Shown here one piece after another: positions 10,560-21,414 of a stretch of 64,000 bases of DNA. The DNA is from Phymatolithon calcareum (lineage: Eukaryota > Rhodophyta > Florideophyceae > Hapalidiales), in contig OZ345353.1 in assembly GCA_977006965.1 (NCBI GenBank), positions 4,278,001-4,342,000 on the forward strand. Direction: 5' to 3'. The stretch's first letter is position 1. Every line of letters starts with the position of its first letter. The position numbers and the translations under genes were made by a program. The notes below the pieces were generated by a model, which was given only the letters and a program-made list of their open reading frames with translations, was not told where the DNA came from and searched no databases.

Positions 10560-12083
10560 ATGGACGACGCCGATAACTCTGATGAGGAGTGGGGGTACAT
10601 TGTAGAGCTTGTCACGGAAATTGAGAAAAGCCATGGCCAGCAATCGGGAAACCAACCCGCCGGTAACCTTGCGCAGGTCGCCTCCACAAATCCGCTGACC
10701 CATCCAATGGGGGCTCCATTTCCTTCCACTCAATCCCCCGTACCGCCTGTCGCTCGGCATGAGTTACCTCCCATATCCTGCACGTCTGGCAACGAACTTC
10801 CGCTAAGCTCAACAGCATTCAGCCCCGGCACTCACCACAGCCGCATTTATCCGCTCACCAGATAACGAGATCGCGGCAAAATGATAACTCCCGCCGTCCA
10901 CCACAACCTCGTCAATCTCCGTTGCCACACCACCCACAGAGTTCACCATACACCCCGTCATCGACACACGCACACCAACGGTCTTACTCTCCGCTCCCGC
11001 CATCTCCAACATCACCGCCACCCCCGCCATCTTCGTCACTCCCGCCGCGCCCGCCTGCACCATCGCTTGGGTCAGCACTGTCTGCACGGGAACTCGAAAC
11101 GACAGGTCAACTGGCCAACTACCGTCGAAAAGTGAGCGCCATGGAACGCGAGCTGGCGCACCTTCACTCACGCGGCGCACCCCCATCCACATCCTCTACG
11201 CCCGGAGACGCCGTGGAGGCGATGCGTCTCGAGCTCGAAGCTTCACGTACCGCTCAACGCCGTATGCAAGAACGTCTGGTATTTGCAGAACGCGAACTTG
11301 AAATGCGAAATGAAGCAAGTGACTTCGTTGAAGCAACTCAGGCTCCAGCCACGCAAACGCCCTCATCGCAGGCCCCCGCTTCCCAATTTCCACCATCGCA
11401 ACTCCCCTCATCACAACATCCCTCCTCAGCGCGGCGTTCACGTGGCATATCCATGTCGCGCATCACACCGCGCGCCCCAAAGCGCCGTCGCTCTAATTCC
11501 TCAACCCTGAATTGCAAATCACCTCCTTCCATCCGCCCTTCCTCCCGCCCTTCCTCTGCTGCATCGAGTGCAGACCCGAGGGACTGGCCTGTAGCCGATG
11601 CCGCGTGGTGGGCCGCGTACGACGCGCCCGACCGTGTCGTCGAACGTGCGCGCACAAGCGTGTTTGCACCACCGCGCGCAAACGCCCTTTTAGCATTATC
11701 TTCCGGTCGCGGTGGTGCAGAATTACGCGCTGCACTGGCGGCTGCTCTTGGAGGCGGCAGGAAAGACGTGTGGATAAAATTGCACGACGCGTTATTATCC
11801 GCATCGACGATTGCAGGTCCCGGCACTGCGCGACGAGCCGCTCTGGCTACCATGCTGTCGATCCCACTTGAATTTCCCGGGCGGCATTGGGAAGGATGCA
11901 CAAGCTCGTGCAAATGCTGGTGCACGACGTGTGCTTTCTGAGGAGGGCAATGATGACGCCGATGTTGCGTTGAAATTGTTGGCTATTGTCGGTGATTCCG
12001 GTGCATATGTTGCTGGAAAGTGCGAGGAACGAGCTTTGCGCTATGCACTTGCTGCATGTTCGGTTGACGGCGCGGAGGCATGT
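10560..12083 (+). pseudogene. Truncated, frameshifted copy 2 of the acidic coiled-coil gene
   Basis: The ATG at 10560 matches the intact gene at 19890. The same early frameshift as copy 1 is present, with a stop at 10865 and the frame resuming by 10922. A second, private frameshift lies near 11862, where gatcccactt carries one extra C relative to gatccactt in the intact copy; the frame ends at 11941 and the true frame continues at about 11858-12083. Homology ends at gaggcatgt, where NLR 3' flank begins. The frame from the early part into the CAG repeat before the start differs in repeat number from the other copies. Confidence 0.85.
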
Positions 12084-12094
12084 GGAATCTTTCT

Positions 12095-12485
12095 TCGGTG
12101 TGAAACTTCTGTGGTACTATGCTTGAGTTGAAAATCGTTCTCGCGTTGCAACCGTTCACGGATGACAGAAGACAAGTAGTATTTTTAAGCATAGCGTGAA
12201 TGCGAAACGGAGGTTCTGCGGCCACTACTTATTAAATTACATATAGCGACTGCACCAATTCTCATTCCACCGACAAACAACTTGTTTGCTTCATTTTATT
12301 GCCAGGAATAAACAGGGGCGTGGGAACGTCCCAAGCAACGTGTCTTCTGCGGGTATATTCACATAAACCGAGTTATAGCGGCAGCATGCTTCCGCCGTAT
12401 ATGCGGGGAAAGAATCCGGCCATAGATGTTGCGTTTGCTGTCCACACTTCCGAATTATCTCTTCCGCTTCCTTGTCCGTCACGTA
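12095..12485 (-). pseudogene. Detached NLR C-terminal tail and 3' flank, copy 2
   Basis: This is equivalent to 2650-3040. The frame 12291-12638 contains EYVTDKEAEEIIRKC, then HLWPDSFPAYTAEACCR and NIPAEDTLLGTFPR, homologous to the last part of the NLR genes, joined upstream to unrelated sequence. It is a non-functional fragment. Confidence 0.8.
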
Positions 12486-13074
12486 CTCTCGAATTTCATT
12501 GACGGCTCGTGAAGGGGACAGTGACGACAAAAGCAAAATCAGCTTTTCTGATTGCCACTGTAGCCACGGCTGCGCGAAGCAAGACATGAAAAGGCCGATC
12601 GGTTGAGCGGAGGAAGGGCTGCCATCACAAATTAACATTCGCTATGTCGATGAGTTTATGGCACTTACTTGCGTGACGGATCTGCAGCATAATGGTTGGT
12701 TGAGTATGTTCGTTTTCAGCTCCGTTTATTTCTGACTGAGTTCTAACGTTGCTTTTCTTCCCCTGCATGGCTTGTCCACCTTTTACAGGTTTACCCGAAT
12801 GGATACGTGCACAATACATCTTTTTCTCTACCACCGTTCCGACCGCGAGACATGTCATCACCAATCGAATCACCGTCAAGATAGCGGAACACGTCTTCGA
12901 AGGATGACGGAATTGAAGAAAGTAATTCTTTACTCTGCATCAACTCCTGAGTGTTTTTCTGGCCGGTCCGCTATTCGGTGTAACCGACCGCACAGGCGCG
13001 CTCGGGGGCACCGCCCATTCCCCAATGCTTGCACCTTCCTTTTCAGATAGGGGTCTGTACAATCGGGTCAAGTC

Positions 13075-13972
13075 TTAAGATTTCGTGCCTCCTCCTTTCG
13101 CGCGATTTGGAGTGCAACCCGTTCGCAATCGTTCTTCCTCCCACACAATACGGAGGGACTTGGAGACAAAAGCCGCCCGGTCCTTCGCGCTTCTCTTTTT
13201 CGACTTCCATCTTGTGCGCGTTCAAAACATCATCCACTAATGCGTCAAGTTCAAGTTCTCACGATGAGCGGCGCGCCATGGCAAATGGCCAAACCAGGTG
13301 CTCATGACCGTGTTGCATGTCCTCATAAAATTTGCAATTGACATTTGGACGCGCAAACTCTCGTGCCGGCACTTTATTGCCGACGGCGACAGGCAGCGGG
13401 ACTCGAAATCGGCACGATTCAAGCACCTGCAAATGGAATGGGATATGCGAATAATAAGGCTGAAGATGGAAAGGGGTGAGTTCACCTGGAAGGCCACCCT
13501 GCGCAAGTATGTCGGCAATGCGGTGGATGGTGCGTGGGTTATATGCCTTGAGATGCAGGAATAGTGACGGATGATGGTAACCGTAAATACTCGTCTTCAG
13601 TACAGGTTCCAGGCTTGCGATTGCTGGTGGAATCCGATGCGAATGCTTTTCAACGGAAGCGGCCCCTTCCATTTTGAGCACAGCTCTGAGTGCCGCCTCA
13701 AGCGCGTTCCTCACCTTCTGGGCGAATGCCACGGCAGTATATGAAGACATGCCGTCCCGCACAGGAAGGTACATGTACGGAAGAGCGCCATGGAGGTGGG
13801 ATCAGGCTTTCTGTTCCGCAGGTGTGGATCCAAAAATGCGAACGATAGGGAGTTTTGCAGAGTGGTCGCCGCCCTCTAGATACAATCGAGCAGCGTGAAA
13901 GTGAAGAGATGATGAATAGTCACTGAGCGAGAGCATATAATGGTCAATGTAAACGATGCGAATTGAGGCCAG
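13075..13972 (-). pseudogene. REV3: REV3 5' fragment, copy 2
   Basis: This is homologous to 3633-4517, with damage of its own. The start ATG is replaced by CTG near 13972. Copy 1's TAA is a GAA here, but a TGA replaces the following cysteine codon (TGT) a few codons later. A second TGA, from TCA, falls near 13261 within the SSSELELDA motif. The distal part carries an insertion relative to copy 1 (GGFCLQVPPYC region). Because the first stop differs between the copies, the fragment was probably open in its first stretch when duplicated and then decayed separately. Confidence 0.83.
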
Positions 13973-14784
13973 TGATATGTTGAAGCAGCCATCGTCCTAC
14001 CGAGGAGGCGTGTTTTGCGTCCCGTTCAAGTCGGGACCTTCTTCATCCTCACAGACTTTTCGTTCATCCTGGCTGGACCTTGGTGAACACGTGTGCGTAC
14101 GTGCAAGAGATGCAGAAGCTGCTCAGCACAGCTGTGAGGCTTATGATACATACACAATTATTTTTCGAAAAAGTACTGTGAAAAATCATGCATGAAGCTT
14201 TAATTATGGTTTAATATCGGGGGCACGGAAATTTTTTTACGCTCCAGGCGCTCTACAATCCAGCATCTCCACCGTCTATGACCACCTCAATTCGCGCGAG
14301 GCTTGTGCATGCGTTGATTTCGCTGCCACGGAAGAACAACACCGCCGAATACACACGTCGTTGGGCGTGCTGTCGACACGGTGGCGTTGGGGCGAGCGTT
14401 GGATATTTCGGGCGCGTGACGCCAAGTTGTTCGGTGCGGTGGGATGGTGAAATGAACCGGCAATCGATTCCATTTGGGCCGCGCCACGGTCGCACCTTGT
14501 TCGCGCGGCAAGGTAGTGGACGGTCACAGTGAGATACAAGGCGGCCATGGCAGGGGCACGACTTGGATAACATTGCGACAGAATTTGTATATGGGAGGCA
14601 GCACCGCGGGCTCAACATGCGGAACCGTTTCATTGAACTTACCTTTCTTTGGTGTCAAACTACTGTAGTACTATGATTGAGTAGAAAATCGTTCGAGTGC
14701 TGCAACCGCTCACGGATGACAGAAGACACATGGCATTTTTATGCATAGCGTCAATGCGAAATGTAAATTCTGCGGTCACTATTC
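13973..14784. other. Array spacer (unit 2)
   Basis: This is equivalent to 4518-5338, with no recognised gene. The right end, from about 14650, is NLR 3' flank. Confidence 0.6.
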
Positions 14785-17700
14785 TTATTCCTCTTCCACC
14801 ATTAAATTACATATAGCGACTGCCCCACTCTCTAGTCCACCAACAAGCAACTTGCTTGCTTCTTTATATTGCCAGCCCCACAAATCAGACGGGAACGTCC
14901 CAAGCAACGTGTCTTCTGCGGGTATATTCGTATAAACCGAGTTATCGCCGCAGTATGCTTCCGCCGTATATGCCGGGAAGGAATCCGGCCATAGATGTGG
15001 CGTTTGCTGTCCACAACTCCGAATAATCTCCTCCGCTTCCTTGTCCGTCACTTCATATTTACTTTCCCTGCCATGCTCGCTCGATGTTTCATCTTCAGAA
15101 TCACGGAATTGTCCGCCCGATTTCCAAACACAATTTCGCGTTTCTCGATTCCAAATGATGACAACGCCATCACTGCCCTCGGACACAACGTGCGATCCGT
15201 CTCCGCTTTCAGATACCGTCCGAACAGCTTCCTCGTGCCCTTCCAAGGCTTCTCCAATTTGGATTCCTGATTCCACCTCCCAAATACGAACTGTTTTGTC
15301 CGAAGATCCCGAAACGATCCGTAGACCATCCGAGCTGAACGAAACACATGCCACCCAGTCACCGTGACCTTCAAGAACGTTCCCAATTTCATTACACGTC
15401 TTCGCGTCCCACACTCGAACAGTTCTGTCATGTGAACCAGAGACCACCTGTCGCCCGTCATCACTGAACGAAACGCAGATCACCCAATCCGTGTGTCCTT
15501 CCATTGGCCCACCAATCTGGTTCCCCGTACGCGACTCCCATAAACATACCGTTGAATCTCCCGACCCAGACGCTATTCGAAGTCCGTCATGGCTTAACGC
15601 AACGGCCTTCACCGGTTCGGAATGTCCATGTTCAAACTCAGTTGCTTCCGCTTCCACAACTGTGTCCCAAACGCGAATAACACCATCTTGACTCCCTGAA
15701 ATTACTGCTTCCCCATTAGGAGTAAACGCAACACTTGTCACCCAGCTGTGCACCTTTGCGGATGTCCACGTATTTCTCCCACTGTTCGCGTCCCACAACC
15801 GAACAGTCCCATCATCGCATCCTGATGCAATTTGACGTCCATCACCACTGAATCTAACACAGTTCACCCAATCCGTGTGTCCTTCAAACGGTTCACCAAT
15901 ACTCCTCCATGCCCCCGTGTCCCATACACGGATTGTATCGTCACCTGACCCCGTCACCAACCGTTCGTCCGTCCCACTGAATGCAACAGAACTTATCCAA
16001 TTCCCGTGCGCCTCCGTATCTTCGAAAATAGTCTTCCTCGCGAAACTGTCAACAACTTTCAGTGTTCCATCCCTCAGACCAATTGCAACCAATTGGTCGT
16101 CATTCGAAACGGCGACACACTTAACACGGCACTGCTGTACCAATTCTCCAACCTGTGAACCGGTGATCGCCTCCCATATCCTCAACGTACAATCATCACC
16201 ACACGAATATATCTTCTCCCCATCGCTGCTCACAGCAACATCGTTCACCCATTCGCTGTGCCCTTCGAGAACACGCACTGGACAGTCGCATGTCTCCCAT
16301 TCCCATACCCCGATCGATTTGTCATCCGACCCAGAGACAATTGTTCTTGATCCTCCAGCAAACGATAAGCATGTTACACCGTCAGTGTGTCCTTTCAGCA
16401 GCTTCAATATCTCACCCGTCGACGCATCTGCCACTACAATATCACTCCCTGCTCCTGATGCCACAAAACGTCCACATGGAGACCAATCAACCGCCCCGCA
16501 ATACCCTCCCACGGGGATCTCCATCATCGGCGAGTTCCGCAGATCTGGGAAAAACGAGTTCACGGGCCGTAAATAAGGCTTTGGTGTGTGTGATTCAACG
16601 CTTTTCAAGTACGACTCTACAACTCCGTCCTCCGTCCTTATCTTCAACAGTCGTCCGCACACTTGGAACTGAAACGCCCGTTGCCCTTCCGTTACTCTTC
16701 CCCACGACACTTGTATCACTTTCCAAATCAATTCGAAGCTCCGTCTTACTCTTTCCGGAATAAATTCGTCTCCAACCGTCAGCAAACAATCAAACTCCGA
16801 TTTCAATCCCAACATACCACCCATCTCACAACGTGCATGCGTCCAACGAACATCCAACAAAAGAGCCCCGAGCTCCATTATCGAATCGCCACACACAAGG
16901 TGTCTGCCAAGTTCACCAAGAATATAACCGTCATCTCCGACGGTCCACCATGCTCTCGCTTTCTGACTCAACAACTTTTCCTCAAACGAACCACCTTCAT
17001 CTGCAATCAATGGATCTTCACATGTCCTCGCTTCCGGAGGCAGATACCCGTTCAAAAGCCGTGTGTGCCATATCGAGCTTGTCTTCGTCGTCTCCGCCTC
17101 TCGTCTACAAAACTCCAATTGTAGATCATGAAGCGTCACACCACGTTCTTTCCTCCGTCCTTCTGCAGCTTCACGAAAAGTAAGCTTACAAAGACTCAAC
17201 TCACTGAGAAGCCGCACCACACCCAAACCAAAACCTTCGCCCACCTTCCACATTCCGCTCAGCACGGAAATCGGCATCCAACCTTGGTTTTGCAACACAC
17301 ACAGACTTGTGTACAGATCGCCTATCGAATGGTCCATGTTAACCCGATTTCTTGCCTTCAGCTTCACGAATTCAACTTCCAACATCTTCAGAGTCAGTGA
17401 GATTCCTGCATACAAGCTCCCACCGTCTGCACCTTGCTCTTCCCCAAGTTCAATGCTCCGCTCCTCCAGCTGTGAAGCATACTCCCCACATCCACATTCA
17501 AAATCACCATGTTCTCTTGACAGGAAACAAACTGCACTTCCTGCAATTGCCAGCGCTATCGGCAACCCGGCGCAACTCTTTAAGATCATCACAATATTCT
17601 TTCTCAAGTCCCCACTGACCTCTGGAAGCCCGTATTTCGTAGCGTCTTGCTTCGCGTGAGTCATGAACATACTCACAGATACGTCCCCTACTGCATCTCT

Positions 17701-18810
17701 TGGTGAAAAGTCAACAGCTCGCCCAGCAGCGTGCGCTATGTGTGTACTCCTTGTCGTTATTGCCATCCGACTTTCCCGACAGCTCCTCAACAACTGCCTA
17801 ATATCATTCAAGAACCCGGTTTTGTTCTTGTCCGTAGGCCAGAGGTCGTCCACGAGAAAAAGACAAATTTTCTCATCGAACCATGCCACCGCGCAATTAA
17901 CAGCTTCTCGCAGCTTCTCCGAACGTTCCACAACAGAAACAGACGCCTTTGCTCCTGTGAATCGCATTATGTTCGCGATTTCTCCTCTTGCTGTCAGGAA
18001 CGTTGCATTTTGACCAAGAGACATGTACTGGACTCCGTCCGGAAAACGTTCCCGAATGTCCTCATTGAACGCAAGTCCTTGTAACGCAATCGTCTTCCCT
18101 ACTCCGGCCATTCCGAGGACACCATGTGCAGGCGTAATCACCCCACCAGCACTCACTCCAGTCGCCGCAGTCACTGTCGACGAACACTCCACCGATAAAA
18201 TAGATTCCTTCAACATTCCTTCCGGAGTACACGGCTTTCCATCCTCATCCTTCGCATCAAAGTCCAGGCTTGTGCCTAGGGGGAGTGCCAGCGTGCTTGC
18301 TCCCACTCGATATACTTCTTCCACATTGCCGGTGATTTGCAACTTGTCCAGCTTCGGAACAATAACATCATGAAGCTCTCGAATGTTCTGTCCGGTGGTG
18401 AGCGTGGAAATCAAATTGAGCAGCTTGTCCGAGGCCCTTTCCATTTCTAGGAATACGGCATTCATGGTGCTGCTTATGTGATTCGCGCGGACTGTTAGAT
18501 GGAGCACGGACTTGACTTTGCTCTCGAGACTGTCCAACATTGAGCTGCACTGCTTGAGATTGTTGCCCACGGACGTTAATGTTTTGTCGAAGAGAGTACG
18601 CATGCTAGTGGAGATGGCCGCTGGTGACGATAAGAGCTGTTGCTCCACCTCCGTGATGAGCTGCTTCGCCCGACTGATTTCCTCGTTTAAGCTTTGGAAT
18701 GTGTCTGGTGCATGCCGGATGATCGCAATTCGGTTCTTGACACTATTGATAACATTGCGTGCTTCCGCGACAATGCCAATTACGGAGGCTACGGCGCCGA
18801 TGGCTTCCAT
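14785..18810 (-). CDS. NLR-type STAND receptor: helical N-module, NB-ARC, WD40 (copy 2)
   Basis: This is the paralogue of 5339-9379, 1341 residues from the ATG at 18810 (MEAIGAVASVIGIVAEARN); the frame is open to another ATG at 19017, which I consider upstream leader. From EVYRVGAST (about residue 165) onward it is about 90-95% identical to copy 1: P-loop GMAGVGKT, LFLVDDLW, GLPIAL, LHDLQLEFCR, WD40 blades and tail are all intact. Residues 1-160 are collinear with copy 1 but much more diverged. The N-terminal AVASVIGIVAEA stretch is hydrophobic, like the first helix of HeLo/MLKL-type membrane-acting bundles (inference). WD40 differences concentrate just after the GH dipeptides and in the SGSxDx turns. 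It is probably an innate immune or allorecognition receptor; the ligand is unknown. Confidence 0.88.
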   Translation of the reverse strand: MEAIGAVASVIGIVAEARNVINSVKNRIAIIRHAPDTFQSLNEEISRAKQLITEVEQQLLSSPAAISTSMRTLFDKTLTSVGNNLKQCSSMLDSLESKVKSVLHLTVRANHISSTMNAVFLEMERASDKLLNLISTLTTGQNIRELHDVIVPKLDKLQITGNVEEVYRVGASTLALPLGTSLDFDAKDEDGKPCTPEGMLKESILSVECSSTVTAATGVSAGGVITPAHGVLGMAGVGKTIALQGLAFNEDIRERFPDGVQYMSLGQNATFLTARGEIANIMRFTGAKASVSVVERSEKLREAVNCAVAWFDEKICLFLVDDLWPTDKNKTGFLNDIRQLLRSCRESRMAITTRSTHIAHAAGRAVDFSPRDAVGDVSVSMFMTHAKQDATKYGLPEVSGDLRKNIVMILKSCAGLPIALAIAGSAVCFLSREHGDFECGCGEYASQLEERSIELGEEQGADGGSLYAGISLTLKMLEVEFVKLKARNRVNMDHSIGDLYTSLCVLQNQGWMPISVLSGMWKVGEGFGLGVVRLLSELSLCKLTFREAAEGRRKERGVTLHDLQLEFCRREAETTKTSSIWHTRLLNGYLPPEARTCEDPLIADEGGSFEEKLLSQKARAWWTVGDDGYILGELGRHLVCGDSIMELGALLLDVRWTHARCEMGGMLGLKSEFDCLLTVGDEFIPERVRRSFELIWKVIQVSWGRVTEGQRAFQFQVCGRLLKIRTEDGVVESYLKSVESHTPKPYLRPVNSFFPDLRNSPMMEIPVGGYCGAVDWSPCGRFVASGAGSDIVVADASTGEILKLLKGHTDGVTCLSFAGGSRTIVSGSDDKSIGVWEWETCDCPVRVLEGHSEWVNDVAVSSDGEKIYSCGDDCTLRIWEAITGSQVGELVQQCRVKCVAVSNDDQLVAIGLRDGTLKVVDSFARKTIFEDTEAHGNWISSVAFSGTDERLVTGSGDDTIRVWDTGAWRSIGEPFEGHTDWVNCVRFSGDGRQIASGCDDGTVRLWDANSGRNTWTSAKVHSWVTSVAFTPNGEAVISGSQDGVIRVWDTVVEAEATEFEHGHSEPVKAVALSHDGLRIASGSGDSTVCLWESRTGNQIGGPMEGHTDWVICVSFSDDGRQVVSGSHDRTVRVWDAKTCNEIGNVLEGHGDWVACVSFSSDGLRIVSGSSDKTVRIWEVESGIQIGEALEGHEEAVRTVSESGDGSHVVSEGSDGVVIIWNRETRNCVWKSGGQFRDSEDETSSEHGRESKYEVTDKEAEEIIRSCGQQTPHLWPDSFPAYTAEAYCGDNSVYTNIPAEDTLLGTFPSDLWGWQYKEASKLLVGGLESGAVAICNLMVEEE

Positions 18811-19889
18811 GTCGACGACGCCTACACTGCGGATTGTAGCTAGTTCGGCGGAAGCGGTGGAGTCGGTAGAGATAGTCGGCGTTGTTACTCGGGGGCTTGT
18901 GTGAAAGTGGAGCGTGATATCGTAGAAGTGAAGTATTTGTGTTGATGTCGCAGTACCCCATGCAAGTGATTTGCTGATATTTTTATGAAAGTTGTGGGAG
19001 ATCGCACAACAGATCACGACACCGTTTTCTACATTACAGTACTAATACAGTAACCTAGATACATCATGTATGATACAATATTGTAAGATAGTGTATCATA
19101 CTGTATCTGTAAAGTTCAACCTTCACTGTACTGTAATTGTATTTTCGCCTGATGCCAAATCGAGCTGCTGCAAAACAATCCATTCCATTTGTCCTTCGAT
19201 CTCCCAAGCCACAAAGTGTCCTTCCGCGGTTGATGGGCACTTGCAAAAAGGGACTTTGATACATAATTGCGCTCGAATGGAATCCCTGGCGAGAAAGAGC
19301 AACGTGACATGAGCAGATGAACTTTCTCTGTTATTTTAAAGGACATTACAAGTCGAAATTTTCGACCAAGGCCAGATGAATTTTAGAGGATTATACTTAA
19401 ACGCTATCCGACTCACTGTTATCATTATCTCGAAGTGACACTTTTTGCCTGGAAAAGGATGTATGTTTGAAAGATATTTTTGCTCTTGAAAGTCAAGGCG
19501 CAATCATCGCGCAACTCGAAGGGTTTAGTGATAACAAAATCGCTGCTTTCTAGCTTGTACATTGCAGAATCACCCCCATTTCCGAACTCAGAATGTGTTT
19601 TTCAGAGACCGGTGTAACCTACGCCAGTCACACAAGGCAAGCCTTGTCTTCCTGAAGGGGAGAGTGCTTAGGAGTCTTAAATGGAGGTAACGGATCAATT
19701 CGACGCGGCCCAATCGCCGACCGAAAAACAATACACGTGTCATACTCGACTAATCTGTGCATGCATGCCCAATCCATCGCGCCCATGGCGCGCCATCCCA
19801 AGAATTCTCCCACACGAGAATTGTGCAATTTGCGGCAATAGAGGAACACATTCGCGGCGTCAAACAGCAGCAGCAGCAGCACTGGCGAC
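18811..19889. promoter_or_regulatory. Divergent spacer between NLR copy 2 and the intact coiled-coil gene
   Basis: About 1.1 kb. The part from 18811 to about 18934 is unlike the equivalent DNA in the other units, so NLR copy 2 may have a different proximal promoter. The remainder is array spacer, with the inverted repeat near 19068 and the rearranged palindrome at 19172-19210. Confidence 0.5.
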
Positions 19890-21414
19890 ATGGACGACGC
19901 CGATAACTCTGATGAGGAGTGGGCGCACATTGTAGAGCTTGTCACGGAAATTGAGAAAAGTCATGGCCAGCAGTCGGGGAACCAACCCGCCGGTAACCTT
20001 GGGCAGGTCGCCTCCACACATCCGCTTACCCCTCCCATGGGGCCTCCATTTCCTTCCACTCAATCCCCCGTACCGCCTGTCGCTTGGCATGAGCTATCGT
20101 CACATATCCCGCACGTCTGGCAACCAACTTCAACTAAGCTCAACAGCACTCAGCACCGACACTTACCTCAGCCGCATTCATCCACCCACCAGATAACGAC
20201 ATCGCGGCAAAATGATAACTCCCGCCGTCCACCACAACCTCGTCAATCTCCATTGCCACACCACCCACAGAGTTCACCATACACCCCGTCATCGACACAC
20301 GCACACCAACGGTCTTACTCTCCGCACCCGCCATCTTCAACATCACCGCCACCCCCGCCATCTTCGTCGCTCCCGCCGCGCCCGCCTGCACCATCGCTTG
20401 GGTCAGCACTGTCTGCACGGGAACTCGAAACGACAGGTCAACTGGCCAACTACCGTCGAAAAGTGAGCGCCATGGAACGCGAGCTGGCGCACCTTCGCTC
20501 ACGCGGCGCACCCCCATCTATATCCTCTACGCCCGGAGACGCCGTTGAGACCATGCGTCTCGAGCTCGAAGCTTCACGTACGGCTCAACGCCGCATGCAA
20601 GAACGTCTAGTATTTGCAGAACGCGAACTTGAGATGCGAAATGAAGCAAGTGACTTTGTTGAAGCAACTCAGGCTCCAGCCACGCAAACGCTCTCATCGC
20701 AGGCCCCCGCTTCCCAATTTCCACCATCGCAACTCCCCTCATCACAGCATCCCTCCTCAGCGCGGCGTTCACGCGGCATCTCCATGTCGCGCATCACACC
20801 GCGCGCCCCAAAGCGCCGCCGCTCTAGTTCCTCAACCCTGAATTGCAAATCACCTCCTTCCATCCGCCCTTCCTCCCGCCCTTCCTCTGCTGCATCGAGT
20901 GCAGACCCGAGGGACTGGCCTGTAGCCGATGCCGCGTGGTGGGCCGCGTACGACGCCCCGGACCGCGTCGCCGCACGTGCGCGCGCAGGCGTATTTGCAC
21001 CACCGCGCGCAAACGCCCTTCTAGCATTATCTTCCGGTCGCGGCGGTGCAGAATTACGCGCTGCACTGGCGGCTGCTCTTGGAGGCGGCGGGAAAGACGT
21101 GTGGATAAAATTGCACGACGCGCTATTGTCCGCATCGACGATCGCAGGTCCCGGCATTGCGCGACGAGCCGCGCTGGCTACCGTGCTGTCGATCCACTTG
21201 AGCTTCCCGGTCGGCATTGGGAAAGATGCACAAGCTCGTGCAAATGCTGGTGCACGACGTGTGCTTTCTGAGGAGGGCAATGATGACGCCGATGTTGCGT
21301 TGAAATTGTTGTCTATTGTCGGTGATTCAGGTGCGTATGTCCCTGGGAAGCGTGAGGAACGAGCTTTGCGCGACGCACTTGCTGCATGCTCGGTTGACGG
21401 CGCGGAGGCATGTG
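18935..21414. repeat. Tandem array unit 3, partial
   Basis: Homology resumes near 18935 (tatttgtgttgatgtcgcag, as at 9600) and runs through the spacer and the coiled-coil gene up to gaggcatgt near 21414. Units 1 and 2 then jump to NLR 3' sequence, while this copy continues to the real end of the gene. No NLR or REV3 fragment follows, so this looks like the ancestral edge of the array. Confidence 0.88.

Larger units (their letters stand above)
9419..18934. repeat. Tandem array unit 2
   Basis: This second unit has the same gene order as 1-9418, with scattered substitutions and small indels. The exception is about 18318-18934, where the 5' part of the NLR gene and its upstream DNA are clearly diverged from 8870-9600. 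The 21-base hairpin insertion at 9724-9744 is also absent from unit 1. Confidence 0.92.

Noticed and set aside
18811-19017. 69-residue N-terminal extension of NLR copy 2
   Set aside because: Not shared with copy 1, whose start aligns at 18810; His/Thr-rich composition looks like untranslated leader.
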